Positions 49,966 to 58,541 of a stretch of DNA of 64,000 nucleotides are shown piece after piece (the first letter of the stretch is position 1; each line of letters opens with the position of its first letter). The DNA is from Streptomyces iranensis (GTDB lineage: Bacteria > Actinomycetota > Actinomycetes > Streptomycetales > Streptomycetaceae). Made by a program: the position numbers and the translations under genes. The notes beneath the pieces were generated by a model. That model was not told the DNA's origin. It did no database searches and saw only the letters and a program-made list of their open reading frames with translations. The DNA lies in contig NZ_JAGGLR010000023.1 of NCBI RefSeq assembly GCF_017874715.1, positions 62,001-126,000 on the forward strand, given 5' to 3'.

Positions 49966-51435
49966 GTGACAGCGCCGTACCCTGCCATCCGCCAGTACAT
50001 AGCGGGCGAATGGCAGGAGGGGCAAGGGGACGGCTACACGACCGTACTCAACCCCTCCTCCGAGACACCCCTGGCCGAGGTGCGCCACGTGAGTGCCGCG
50101 CAGCTCGACCGGGCTCTGGAAGCCGTGCGGGAGACGGCCCGGCCCTGGCGGCGCACGTCCCCGACGGAACGAAGTGCGATCTTGCGAAGGGCTGCTTCGC
50201 TGTTGCGCGAGCGGTGCGGGGACATCGCCCGCACCCTGGTACTGGAACAGGGCAAACCGCTCCGGGAAGCGCATGCCGAAGTACTGGTCTCCGCCGACAT
50301 GCTCGACTGGTACGCGGAGGAAGGGCGCCGGGCCTACGGCCGGGTCGTACCCGGCGAGCACGGAACCCGGCTCAGTGTGATCCCCGAGCCCATTGGTCCC
50401 GTAGCGGCCTTCACCCCTTGGAACTTCCCGGCCACCTCATCGGTCCGGAAGCTCGGCGGAGCCCTCGCGGCAGGCTGCCCGATCATCCTCAAACCGTCCG
50501 AGGAGACACCGGGCACCGTGGCCGAGTTGTTCCGGGCCCTGGCGGACGCCGGGCTGCCTCCCGGCGTGGCCCATATGGTGCTCGGCGATCCGGCCGGCGT
50601 TTCCGCACATCTCCTCGCCGACCCCGTCATCCGGAAACTGTCGCTCACCGGCTCCGCGGCGGTCGGCCGCGAGCTGTCACACCTCGCGGTGGAGGCGAAC
50701 ATCGTCACCACGATGGAGTTGGGCGGCAACGCACCAGTGCTGATCTTCCCCGACGTGTCCGTGGAGGCGGTTGCCGAGGCGTGCGCGAAGGCGAAGTTCC
50801 GCAATGCCGGGCAGGTGTGTAACGTTCCCAGCCGGTTCTTCGTCCATGAATCGGCCTCCGCAGAGTTCGCCGAGGCGTTCGCATCGATAGCCTCCGGCCT
50901 CCGCGTCGGCGACGGCCTGGCGAGCGGCGTGGAGATGGGGCCGCTGGCCAACGCGCGCCGCAGGGACGCCGTGGAGGCCATGGTGGACGAGGCCGCGGAG
51001 CAGGGCGCGCGGATACTCGCCGGTGGTGGGCGCCTGGAGGGACCCGGGTTCTTCTTCACTCCGACGGTACTCGGCGACGTCGGCGAGCGGCACCGGGTCT
51101 TCTCCGACGAGGTGTTCGGCCCGGTCGTCCCCATCACCACCTTCCGGGACGAGGACGAGGCCGTGCAGCGGGCCAACGACACGGACTACGGGTTGGGCGC
51201 CTTCGTATTCACCGAGTCGCTCGCCACCGCGACCCGGGTCTCCGAAGACCTGGAGGCCGGTGTGGTGGGTGTCAACACCACGGTGCTCTCGCGGGTGGAG
51301 ACGCCTTTCGGAGGCGTGAAGGCGTCCGGGCACGGCCAGGAAAGCGGCTCGGAGGGTCTGGACGCCTACCTCGTGCGCAAGGCCGTCCTTCAGCATCCCC
51401 CGCTGACCGCGAACATCACGAAAGGCAGCACATGA
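49966..51435 (+). CDS. NAD(P)-dependent aldehyde dehydrogenase (succinate-semialdehyde type)
   Basis: The protein has 489 residues from GTG 49966 (AAAGGA upstream). Motifs: FTPWNFPATSSVRKLGGALA, LSLTGSAAVGREL, the Glu motif TTMELGGNAPVLIFPDVSVE, catalytic Cys in KFRNAGQVCNVPSRFFVHES, DEVFGPVVPITTFRDEDEAV, and ETPFGGVKASGHGQESG. The sequence resembles the GabD/SSADH branch. It oxidises an aldehyde intermediate to the acid that the CoA-transferase downstream could then activate. The next gene starts within its stop (ATGA). Confidence 0.87.
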   Translation: MTAPYPAIRQYIAGEWQEGQGDGYTTVLNPSSETPLAEVRHVSAAQLDRALEAVRETARPWRRTSPTERSAILRRAASLLRERCGDIARTLVLEQGKPLREAHAEVLVSADMLDWYAEEGRRAYGRVVPGEHGTRLSVIPEPIGPVAAFTPWNFPATSSVRKLGGALAAGCPIILKPSEETPGTVAELFRALADAGLPPGVAHMVLGDPAGVSAHLLADPVIRKLSLTGSAAVGRELSHLAVEANIVTTMELGGNAPVLIFPDVSVEAVAEACAKAKFRNAGQVCNVPSRFFVHESASAEFAEAFASIASGLRVGDGLASGVEMGPLANARRRDAVEAMVDEAAEQGARILAGGGRLEGPGFFFTPTVLGDVGERHRVFSDEVFGPVVPITTFRDEDEAVQRANDTDYGLGAFVFTESLATATRVSEDLEAGVVGVNTTVLSRVETPFGGVKASGHGQESGSEGLDAYLVRKAVLQHPPLTANITKGST

Positions 51436-52211
51436 ACAACCGCGAACACACGGTGCCTGACCGGCCCGTCGCCCTGATCACCGGTGGCGCGAGCGGCGTG
51501 GGCAGGGCCGTGGCGCGTGAACTGCACCAGCGGTCCCACCGGGTCTTCCTGCTCGACATCCAGGTGGATGCCGCCGAGGGCGTCGCCCGTGAGCTGTCGG
51601 CCGACGGCGCCTCCGCCATCGCGTGGAAGGCCGACGTCACCGACGAGTACGCGGTGGCAACCGCCGTCGAGGAGGCCGTACGAGTGTGGGGCCGTCTCGA
51701 CGCGGTGGTCAACTGTGCCGGGGCGGCGACCGGCAGCGCTCCGCTCACCGACACGACGTCCGAACTGTGGCAGCGCACGCTCGCGGTCAACCTCATGGGG
51801 CCCGTGCACGCCAGCCGTGCGGCCATCCCCTTCCTGCGGAGCGATGGAGGCGCCATCGTCAACGTCAGCTCGGTGGCGGGTGTCCGCGCCCGTGCGGAGC
51901 TGACCGCCTATTGCGCGGCGAAAGCGGCCCTGGTGTCCTTGACCCAGTCCCTTGCCCTGGAACTCGCGTCCGACGGTATCCGGGTCAACTGTGTGGCTCC
52001 CGGAGCCCTGGAAACACCGATGTTCGACGCGTTCAGCCGTCCCGGGGAATCACCCGCCGAGGTCCGGCGCCGGTACGTGAACGGCATTCCCCTCGGACGG
52101 CTCGGCACCGCGGAAGACATCGCCCACGCCGTCACGTTTCTCACCGACGGCGTCAGGTCCTCCTTCGTCACCGGCCAAGTGTTCGTGATCGACGGAGGAC
52201 GAGCGCTGTGA
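51432..52211 (+). CDS. Short-chain dehydrogenase/reductase (FabG-like)
   Basis: The protein has 259 residues from ATG 51432, overlapping the aldehyde dehydrogenase stop. Motifs: ALITGGASGVGRAVARELHQ, DVTDEYAVATAVEEAV, NCAGAATG, INV-type VNVSSVAGV with Ser, YCAAKAALVSLT and the C-terminal FVTGQVFVIDGGRAL. Asp in LLDIQVD at the end of the second strand suggests NAD. It is a 3-hydroxyacyl-CoA- or cyclic-alcohol dehydrogenase candidate in the operon. The next gene is coupled (GTGA overlap). Confidence 0.88.
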   Translation: MNNREHTVPDRPVALITGGASGVGRAVARELHQRSHRVFLLDIQVDAAEGVARELSADGASAIAWKADVTDEYAVATAVEEAVRVWGRLDAVVNCAGAATGSAPLTDTTSELWQRTLAVNLMGPVHASRAAIPFLRSDGGAIVNVSSVAGVRARAELTAYCAAKAALVSLTQSLALELASDGIRVNCVAPGALETPMFDAFSRPGESPAEVRRRYVNGIPLGRLGTAEDIAHAVTFLTDGVRSSFVTGQVFVIDGGRAL

Positions 52212-53458
52212 ACCGGATCGAGACCTCCGAGGAATCTGTCGGCGGCGGGGCCCTGCGCGGCTTGACCGTGCTGGACCTGTCCAGGGTACTGGCCGGGCCC
52301 TACTGTGCGCAGATGCTCGGCGACCACGGTGCGCGCGTCATCAAGGTCGAGCCGCCGGAAGGCGATATGACCCGCGAGTGGGGAGCGGCGGGCAAGGAGC
52401 GGATCAGCGCCTACTACGCGGGCCTGAACCGCAACAAGGAACACATCAGCATCGACCTGAGAAGCGCGGAAGGCCAGAACCTGCTCCTGGAACTACTCAC
52501 GGACGCGGACGTCCTCATCGAGAACTTCAAGGCCGGGACGATGGACCGCTGGGGAATGGGACCGGGCGTCCTGCTCGAACGCTTCCCCCGCCTCGTCTAC
52601 TGCCGGGTCACCGGTTTCGGCTACGACGGGCCGATGGGCGGACTGCCCGGCTACGACGCGGTATTGCAAGCGTTCGGCGGCATCATGCACATGAACGGCG
52701 AGGCCGATGGCGGTCCTGTCAAGGTGCCGATGCCGGTGGTCGACCTCACCACCGGCATGCTCGCCCTCTCAGGTGTCCTTCTCGCACTGCACGAACGGAG
52801 TCGGTCGGGCCGCGGCCAACTGGTCGATCTCGCCCTGCTGGACAGCGCGCTCAGTCTGCTGCATCCGCAGGCCGCCAACTACTTCCTGCACGGCGAGGAA
52901 CCCCGGCGGATCGGCACCGCCCACCCCAACGTCGCACCGTACGAGACCTTCGGCGGGCCCGAGAACCAGCTGTTCGTCGGCGGTGGGAACGACCGCCAGT
53001 TCCACGCTCTGTGTGAGTACCTGGGCGATCCCGGTCTCGCCGACGACCCGCGCTTCCGCACCAACGCCCAGCGAGTCTCCCATCGCCTGGAACTCAGCGG
53101 GCGGGTCGCGCAGCTGATGGCGGACATCGATCTGGACGAAGCCGCCGGCTCCATGCTGGCGCATGGCATCCCGGCCAGCCCTGTGCGGCCGCTGCCCGAG
53201 GTGATGGAGGATCCGCAGGTCCGCCACCGCCGTATGGTGCTGGACGTCGGCGACTACCGTGTCCTCGGCATACCCGTGAAGCTGGCCCGTACCCCCGGTG
53301 CGGTGGTGACACCGCCCCGGATGTTGGGAGCCGACACCCGGCGGACCCTGGCCGACCTCGGCGTCCCCCAGGCCCGTATCGAGGCGCTGATCCGGGGCGG
53401 CGTCGTTCATGCCGAGGAGACGCCGTCCACCGCTTCCGGTGACGGGGTGGACGCATGA
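52208..53458 (+). CDS. CaiB/BaiF class III CoA-transferase
   Basis: The protein has 416 residues from GTG 52208. Motifs: LTVLDLSRVLAGPYCAQMLG, DHGARVIKVEPPEGDMTREW, LNRNKEHISIDLRSAEGQ, DADVLIENFKAGTMDRWGMG, and catalytic Asp in GLPGYDAVLQAFGGIMHMNG. It moves CoA to the carboxylic acid produced upstream, which starts CoA-linked degradation. Its 3' end overlaps the convergent TetR gene by 52 bp, so both transcripts cross here. Confidence 0.88.
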   Translation: MNRIETSEESVGGGALRGLTVLDLSRVLAGPYCAQMLGDHGARVIKVEPPEGDMTREWGAAGKERISAYYAGLNRNKEHISIDLRSAEGQNLLLELLTDADVLIENFKAGTMDRWGMGPGVLLERFPRLVYCRVTGFGYDGPMGGLPGYDAVLQAFGGIMHMNGEADGGPVKVPMPVVDLTTGMLALSGVLLALHERSRSGRGQLVDLALLDSALSLLHPQAANYFLHGEEPRRIGTAHPNVAPYETFGGPENQLFVGGGNDRQFHALCEYLGDPGLADDPRFRTNAQRVSHRLELSGRVAQLMADIDLDEAAGSMLAHGIPASPVRPLPEVMEDPQVRHRRMVLDVGDYRVLGIPVKLARTPGAVVTPPRMLGADTRRTLADLGVPQARIEALIRGGVVHAEETPSTASGDGVDA

Positions 53459-54048
53459 GGCCTCGCTCCGTCCAGCAATGTGGTGACCACACGCCACTCC
53501 CACCCGTCGTCCATTGCCAGATTCTGGGTGTAGCCGCCGTAGAACGCGCCGATCAGCATCGAGGCCATGAGAGGGGCGTCGGTTTCCGGCGACAATTCAC
53601 CGTCGTCCACCGCGCGGGTGATGATCGCGGCGATGCGCTCCCTGCGCGGCTCGACGACCCAGCGCCGCCAGGCCGCGATCAGCTCGGGGTGGTGCCGCTC
53701 CTCCGCCAGCAGCGTGCCCACCATGGCTATGGGAACGGTCCGCTCATACGTGATCCGTACGTCATGAAGCTCCGCGGCCAGATCCTGCCGCAGATCGCCC
53801 ACCGGGTCCGGCCGGTCACGGTGGCTGTTGGCGATGGCGGCGGCGACGACTTCGGCCTTGCCCGACCAGCGCCGGTAGATGGCCGGCTTGGAAACACCGG
53901 CACGATCGGCGACGGCCGCGATGGTGAGTCGCTGGAACCCTTCCTCGGCGAGCAGCGCCAGCGCCGCGGACAGGATCTGTTCATCCGCGTCCAGCCGGGG
54001 ACGGCCAGGACGGCGCCGCGAGCCGCCGGCCGCTCGTGCACGTGTCAT
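53407..54048 (-). CDS. TetR family transcriptional regulator
   Basis: The protein has 213 residues from ATG 54048. The HTH region is DEQILSAALALLAEEGFQRL, TIAAVADRAGVSKPAIYRRW. The C-terminal domain resembles TetR_C_16-type (RRWVVEPRRERIAAIITRAV, GAFYGGYTQNLAM). It is inside the catabolic island, convergent with the CoA-transferase and divergent from the enoyl-CoA hydratase gene with only 25 bp between the start codons. It is the likely repressor of one or both flanking halves; a matching palindrome is seen at 59443-59455 before the transporter gene. Confidence 0.88.
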   Translation of the reverse strand: MTRARAAGGSRRRPGRPRLDADEQILSAALALLAEEGFQRLTIAAVADRAGVSKPAIYRRWSGKAEVVAAAIANSHRDRPDPVGDLRQDLAAELHDVRITYERTVPIAMVGTLLAEERHHPELIAAWRRWVVEPRRERIAAIITRAVDDGELSPETDAPLMASMLIGAFYGGYTQNLAMDDGWEWRVVTTLLDGARPHASTPSPEAVDGVSSA

Positions 54049-54073
54049 GGAACCAACCTACAAGGAGACGGCC

Positions 54074-54868
54074 GTGCCTGAGATCACGGATGTCGGCATT
54101 CAGCGCGAAGGGGGCGTCACCATCCTGGAGATGCGCAACCCCGGCAAGAAGAACGCGTTCGACCAGCACCTTCTCGACACTCTGACCGCCGAACTGATCC
54201 GTGCGGGCCAGGACGACGCGGTACGGGCGGTCATCCTCACCGGCGAGGGAGACGCGTTCTGCGCCGGTGGTGACGTCTCCGCGATGGGTGGCGACACCGA
54301 TGCCACGGGACATCTGCGCTATCTCACCGAGCACATCCACACCGTGGCACGCGCCCTGATGGACTGCCCCAAACCGACCATTGCCATGATCAACGGCCCC
54401 GCGGTCGGTGCCGGGCTGGACATCGCCCTGGCCTGCGACCTGAGAGTGGCGGCCCGGTCCGCCGTACTGCGGGAGGGCTACATCAGGGTCGGGCTGTCGG
54501 CGGGGGACGGCGGTGCCTGGTTGCTGCCCCGAATCGTCGGGCGCGGCCGTGCCCTGGAGCTGCTGCTGACCGCACGGGGCGTGAGCGCCGACGAGGCCGA
54601 GCGGATCGGACTCGTCACGCTCACCGTGCCCGACGCCTCGCTGCGCGAGCGGACCCTCGCGTTGGCACGGCGTCTTCAGGAGATGCCCCCGAACGCCGTG
54701 ACCTCCATGAAGCGGCTGGTGAATGACTGTGCGGAGGCCTCGTTCAGCACGGGGCTGAGCCTGTCGGCCCAGTCCGTCGCGGTACTGCAGAGCAGCCATG
54801 AGCACGCCCAAGCTCTCCAGCACGCTCGGGCCCGCCGGCTGACCGGGAACGCCGGGAGGAAGGCATGA
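54074..54868 (+). CDS. Enoyl-CoA hydratase/isomerase family protein, PaaG-like
   Basis: The protein has 264 residues from GTG 54074, chosen because AAGGAG lies about eight bases upstream; an in-frame ATG at 54048 would add nine residues. Crotonase motifs: LEMRNPGKKNAFDQHLLDTL, GEGDAFCAGGDVSAM, INGPAVGAGLDIALACDLRV. The active-site stretch GYIRVGLSAGDGGAWLLPRI carries Asp in place of the second hydratase Glu, and the first is replaced too (AGLDIALAC). As in PaaG, an isomerase role is more likely. It is coupled to the alcohol dehydrogenase downstream (ATGA). Confidence 0.83.
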   Translation: MPEITDVGIQREGGVTILEMRNPGKKNAFDQHLLDTLTAELIRAGQDDAVRAVILTGEGDAFCAGGDVSAMGGDTDATGHLRYLTEHIHTVARALMDCPKPTIAMINGPAVGAGLDIALACDLRVAARSAVLREGYIRVGLSAGDGGAWLLPRIVGRGRALELLLTARGVSADEAERIGLVTLTVPDASLRERTLALARRLQEMPPNAVTSMKRLVNDCAEASFSTGLSLSAQSVAVLQSSHEHAQALQHARARRLTGNAGRKA

Positions 54869-56010
54869 GGACCACAGCCGCCGTACTGCGGGCCACCGGA
54901 TCCAAGCGGCCGTACACGACAACGCGTCCCCTGGGCATCGAGCAGCTCCAGCTCGACGCACCGGGTGCCGGTGAGCTGCTGGTGAACATACGCGCCGCAG
55001 GTGTCTGCCACTCCGATCTGTCGGTCGTCACCGGCCACCGGGTGCGTCCCCTGCCGATGGCACTGGGGCATGAGGCGGCGGGGGTCGTTGCCGATGTCGG
55101 ACCCGGGGTCTCGGATGTGACCGTCGGAGACCACGTCGTGCTGGCCTTCGTTCCCAGCTGCGGGGCCTGCGGTTACTGCGAGGAGGGCCGCCCCGCGCTG
55201 TGCGAGGCGGGAGGGGCCGCCAACGCCGCGGGGCGGCTCCTCCGCGGCGGCGGGCGGTTGCACGACGCATCCGGGACGGAGATCAAGCATCACCTCGGAG
55301 TGTCCGGCTTCGCCGAGTACGCGGTCGTCGATCGCTCCTCGGCCGTCGTTGTCGACAAGGATGTCCCCTTCGACGTGGCCGCCGTCCTCGGCTGCGCCAT
55401 GCTCACCGGCTTCGGCGCGGTGCGCAACACGGCCGGGGTGTCCTCCGGTGAGAGCCTCGCCGTTATCGGGCTGGGGGGAGTGGGGCAGGCGGCGGTGCTC
55501 GGGGCCGTCTCGTGCGGCGCGTGGCCCATCGTCGCGGTGGACCCGGTGGCCGACAAACGCGCGTTGGCTGTCGCGCTCGGGGCGACCCACGCCTGCGAGC
55601 CCGGCGAGGCGGAGGGCCTTCTGCGGGAGCTCACCGGGGGCGGCAGCCGCTGGGTGTTCGAGGCGGCCGGTGTCAGTGCCGTGATGGAGCACGCTTTCGC
55701 GTTGACCCGCCGGGGCGGGACGGCGGTCTCCGTCGGCCTGCCCGCCCCCGACACGAAGGTCGCCCTGCCGGCGTTGGCCTTCGCCGGAGAGGCGAAGACC
55801 CTTGCCGGTTCGTACATGGGCTCATCGGTGGCCCAGCGCGACATCCCGCTGCTGATCGGCATGTGGCGCGAGGGCAAGCTGCCCGTGGAGCGGCTGGTCA
55901 GTGGCGTCCTGCCCCTGAAGGAGATCAACACCGCGTTCGAGGAGCTGGCCGCGGGCCGTGCCGTGCGGCAGTTGCTCCATCCAGGCGCCGAGCCCGGGGA
56001 GGCGCGATGA
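54865..56010 (+). CDS. Zinc-dependent alcohol dehydrogenase (MDR superfamily)
   Basis: The protein has 381 residues. Catalytic zinc ligands are in AAGVCHSDLSVV and LGHEAAGVV; the structural-zinc loop is PSCGACGYCEEGRPALCEAG with four Cys. The Rossmann motif is IGLGGVGQAAVLGA. This is the class III-like/benzyl-alcohol dehydrogenase branch (C-terminal GSYMGSSVAQRDIP). It probably oxidises a primary alcohol with NAD, feeding the aldehyde dehydrogenases of the island. It overlaps the genes on both sides by 4 nt. Confidence 0.9.
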   Translation: MRTTAAVLRATGSKRPYTTTRPLGIEQLQLDAPGAGELLVNIRAAGVCHSDLSVVTGHRVRPLPMALGHEAAGVVADVGPGVSDVTVGDHVVLAFVPSCGACGYCEEGRPALCEAGGAANAAGRLLRGGGRLHDASGTEIKHHLGVSGFAEYAVVDRSSAVVVDKDVPFDVAAVLGCAMLTGFGAVRNTAGVSSGESLAVIGLGGVGQAAVLGAVSCGAWPIVAVDPVADKRALAVALGATHACEPGEAEGLLRELTGGGSRWVFEAAGVSAVMEHAFALTRRGGTAVSVGLPAPDTKVALPALAFAGEAKTLAGSYMGSSVAQRDIPLLIGMWREGKLPVERLVSGVLPLKEINTAFEELAAGRAVRQLLHPGAEPGEAR

Positions 56011-56522
56011 GGCGCGCGGACCGGGACGAAGTGGTCGCCCGGGACGCCTTCCCCGTGCTGGTGCCGTGCCCGACACGATGGCGCGACAACGACGCGTACG
56101 GGCACATCAACAACGCCGTGTACTACGAGTACTTCGACACCGCGGTCAACAGCTGGCTCCACCACCGGGCCGGCCGCGTCGCACACGAAGGCGAAGCCAT
56201 CGGTGTGGTGGCCGAGAGCGGCTGCCGCTATCTACGGCAGGCCGCCTACCCCGAACACCTGCTGGTCGGGCTGGCCTGTGACCGGCTGGGCCGCAGCAGC
56301 GTCACCTACCGGCTCGCGGTCTTCCGCACCGGCGGTGACGCCCCTGGCGCACCGGACGACACGGCCATCGCCATCGGTCGGTTCGTCCACGTCTACGTGG
56401 GCCGCGGTTCCCGGCGCCCGGTCCCGGTGCCCGACCCCGTGCGCGCGGCCGTCGCGAAGGATCTCGACGCCACGGGCCGCCCGGTCATCATCCTCCCACC
56501 CACCCCAGGAGCACGAGCATGA
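56007..56522 (+). CDS. Acyl-CoA thioesterase (hot-dog fold, 4-hydroxybenzoyl-CoA thioesterase type)
   Basis: The protein has 171 residues from ATG 56007, overlapping the alcohol dehydrogenase stop (ATGA). The active-site helix start RWRDNDAYGHINNAVYYEYF is typical of YbgC/FadM-like thioesterases, with Asp/His positioned as in the 4HBT family. VVAESGCRYLRQAAYPEHLL follows. It may release CoA from a blocked or end-product thioester and so protect the CoA pool. The thiolase gene begins in its stop codon. Confidence 0.87.
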   Translation: MRRADRDEVVARDAFPVLVPCPTRWRDNDAYGHINNAVYYEYFDTAVNSWLHHRAGRVAHEGEAIGVVAESGCRYLRQAAYPEHLLVGLACDRLGRSSVTYRLAVFRTGGDAPGAPDDTAIAIGRFVHVYVGRGSRRPVPVPDPVRAAVAKDLDATGRPVIILPPTPGARA

Positions 56523-57712
56523 ACCAGGCAGTGATCGTCGACGCGGTGCGTACCGCGTCCGGGCGGGGAAAACCCGGCGGAGCTCTTTCCGGCAGCCACC
56601 CCGCGTCGCTTCTGGCCGGCGTGGTGAAGGCACTGGTGCAGCGCAATGACGTGGACCCGGCGGAGATAGACGACGTGGTCGCGGGCTGTGTCTCGCAGAT
56701 CGGGGAGCAGTCGTACAACATCGGCCGCACCGCCCTGTTGGCGGCCGGGTTCCCGGCGTCGGTGCCCGCCACCACGGTGGACCGCCAGTGCGGCTCCAGC
56801 CAGCAAGCGGTGCACTTCGCGGCCCAGGGCGTGCTGGCCGGCGCCTACGACATGGTGATCGCCTGCGGTGTGGAGTCGATGAGCCGCGTGCCCATAGGCA
56901 GCGGCGGCAACGGCGCGAATCCGTTCGCGCCGCTGGCCGATCGCTACCCTGACGGCCTTGTCCAACAGGGCATCAGTGCCGAGCTCATCGCTGCTCGCTG
57001 GAAGATCGACCGCGAAACGCTGGACGCGTTCGCCGCCCGCTCTCACCACAGGGCGGCACGGGCGAGCGAGGCGGGGGACTTCACCGCGGAGATCGTCCCA
57101 GTGCACGTCACCGACGCGGAACGCGTCGGCGGGCAACACACGGTGGACGAGACCATCCGCCCGGCCACCACCACGGAGAGACTCGCCACGCTCGGGCCGG
57201 CGTTCGTCGATGAGCAGACCGGGCGGCGCTTCCCCGAGATCGGGTGGCGCATCACCGCCGGAAACTCCTCGCCCCTGACGGACGGGGCCTCCGCCGTACT
57301 CATCATGAGCGAACGGCGCGCCACGGAGCTGGGGCTACGCCCCCGCGCCCGCTTCCACTCCTTCGCGGTGACCGGCAGCGACCCGCTGCTGATGCTCACC
57401 GGCGTCATCCCCGCCACCCACAAGGTGATGAAGCGGTCCGGACTGACCGTGGACGCCATCGACGCCTACGAGGTGAACGAGGCATTCGCATCGGTTCCGC
57501 TGGCGTGGCTGCGGGAGTTCGACGCCGATCCCGAGCGCCTCAATCCGCGCGGTGGGGCCATCGCCCTCGGACACCCGCTGGGCGGCTCTGGCACCCGGCT
57601 GCTCACCACCTTGCTCGGCCACCTCGAAGCCACCGGCGGCCGCTTCGGTCTCCAGACCATGTGCGAGTTCGGTGGCATGGCCAACGCCACCGTTATCGAA
57701 CGACTCCAATGA
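56519..57712 (+). CDS. Acetyl-CoA acyltransferase (thiolase)
   Basis: The protein has 397 residues. Active-site Cys in TTVDRQCGSSQQAVHFAAQG; the second block NPRGGAIALGHPLGGSGTRL with His; and the C-terminal Cys motif TMCEFGGMANATVIE. The N terminus is AVIVDAVRTASGRGKPGGAL. It cleaves 3-ketoacyl-CoA to acetyl-CoA and a shortened acyl-CoA, the last step of a beta-oxidation spiral. It is coupled to the thioesterase gene and followed by an HSD10-type dehydrogenase and a hydratase. Confidence 0.9.
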   Translation: MNQAVIVDAVRTASGRGKPGGALSGSHPASLLAGVVKALVQRNDVDPAEIDDVVAGCVSQIGEQSYNIGRTALLAAGFPASVPATTVDRQCGSSQQAVHFAAQGVLAGAYDMVIACGVESMSRVPIGSGGNGANPFAPLADRYPDGLVQQGISAELIAARWKIDRETLDAFAARSHHRAARASEAGDFTAEIVPVHVTDAERVGGQHTVDETIRPATTTERLATLGPAFVDEQTGRRFPEIGWRITAGNSSPLTDGASAVLIMSERRATELGLRPRARFHSFAVTGSDPLLMLTGVIPATHKVMKRSGLTVDAIDAYEVNEAFASVPLAWLREFDADPERLNPRGGAIALGHPLGGSGTRLLTTLLGHLEATGGRFGLQTMCEFGGMANATVIERLQ

Positions 57713-57729
57713 GCGAGGAAGCCACCATC

Positions 57730-58491
57730 ATGGACATCTCCAACAGCGTGTCACTCATCACCGGAGGAGCCTCCGGACTGGGACTGGCCACCGCGCGCCG
57801 TCTGCTGTCCGCGGGCGGCCGGGTGGTGATCGTGGACCTGCCTTCCTCTCAGGGGGCCTCGGTCGCCGAAGAGCTCGGCGGCCGGGCACAGTTCGTCGCC
57901 GCGGATGTCACCGCCGAGGAGCAGATACGCGCGGTGCTGGACACCGCCGCCGGGCTGGGGCCACTGCGTGTGGTCGTGAACTGCGCCGGTATCGACAAGC
58001 CGATGCGGACCCTCGGCAAGAACGGCCCGTTCCCGCTTGCCGCCTTCCGACGGGTGGTCGAGGTCAATCTGATCGGCAGCTTCAACACCATTCGTCTCGC
58101 CGCCGAGCGGATGGCCGCCCAGGAACCGGTGGGCGAGGAACGCGGTGTCATCGTCAACACCGCGTCCGTCGCGGCGTTCGAGGGCCAGGTCGGACAGAGC
58201 GCGTACTCGGCGTCGAAAGGCGGTGTAGTGGGGATGACCCTGCCCATCGCCCGAGATCTGGCCGACCGCCTCGTACGGGTCGTGACCATCGCGCCGGGGC
58301 TGTTCGAGACACCGCTGCTCAGCGCACTGCCCGAAGCCGTCAAGGATTCCTTGAGCGCACAGGTTCCGCACCCCAGGAGGCTGGGCCGACCGGAGGAGTA
58401 CGCGGCGCTGGTCGCCCACATCGTCGAAAACCCGATGATCAACGGCGAGACGGTCCGCCTGGACGGTGCCCTCCGCATGGCTCCGCGCTGA
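57730..58491 (+). CDS. 3-hydroxyacyl-CoA dehydrogenase, SDR type (HSD17B10-like)
   Basis: The protein has 253 residues if started at ATG 57730 (GAGGAAG upstream; an in-frame ATG at 57709 overlaps the thiolase stop and adds seven residues). Motifs: SVSLITGGASGLGLATARRL, VDLPSSQG (NAD-type acid), NCAGIDKPMRTLGKNG, VIVNTASVAAFEGQVGQSAY, YSASKGG. The inserted GKNGPFPL loop and the overall pattern match type II 3-hydroxyacyl-CoA dehydrogenase. It is placed directly between thiolase and hydratase genes. Confidence 0.88.
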   Translation: MDISNSVSLITGGASGLGLATARRLLSAGGRVVIVDLPSSQGASVAEELGGRAQFVAADVTAEEQIRAVLDTAAGLGPLRVVVNCAGIDKPMRTLGKNGPFPLAAFRRVVEVNLIGSFNTIRLAAERMAAQEPVGEERGVIVNTASVAAFEGQVGQSAYSASKGGVVGMTLPIARDLADRLVRVVTIAPGLFETPLLSALPEAVKDSLSAQVPHPRRLGRPEEYAALVAHIVENPMINGETVRLDGALRMAPR

Positions 58492-58541
58492 TGAGCGGAG
58501 ACACGATGCGGGACGGAACACAACCACGAGGGAACGCACCC

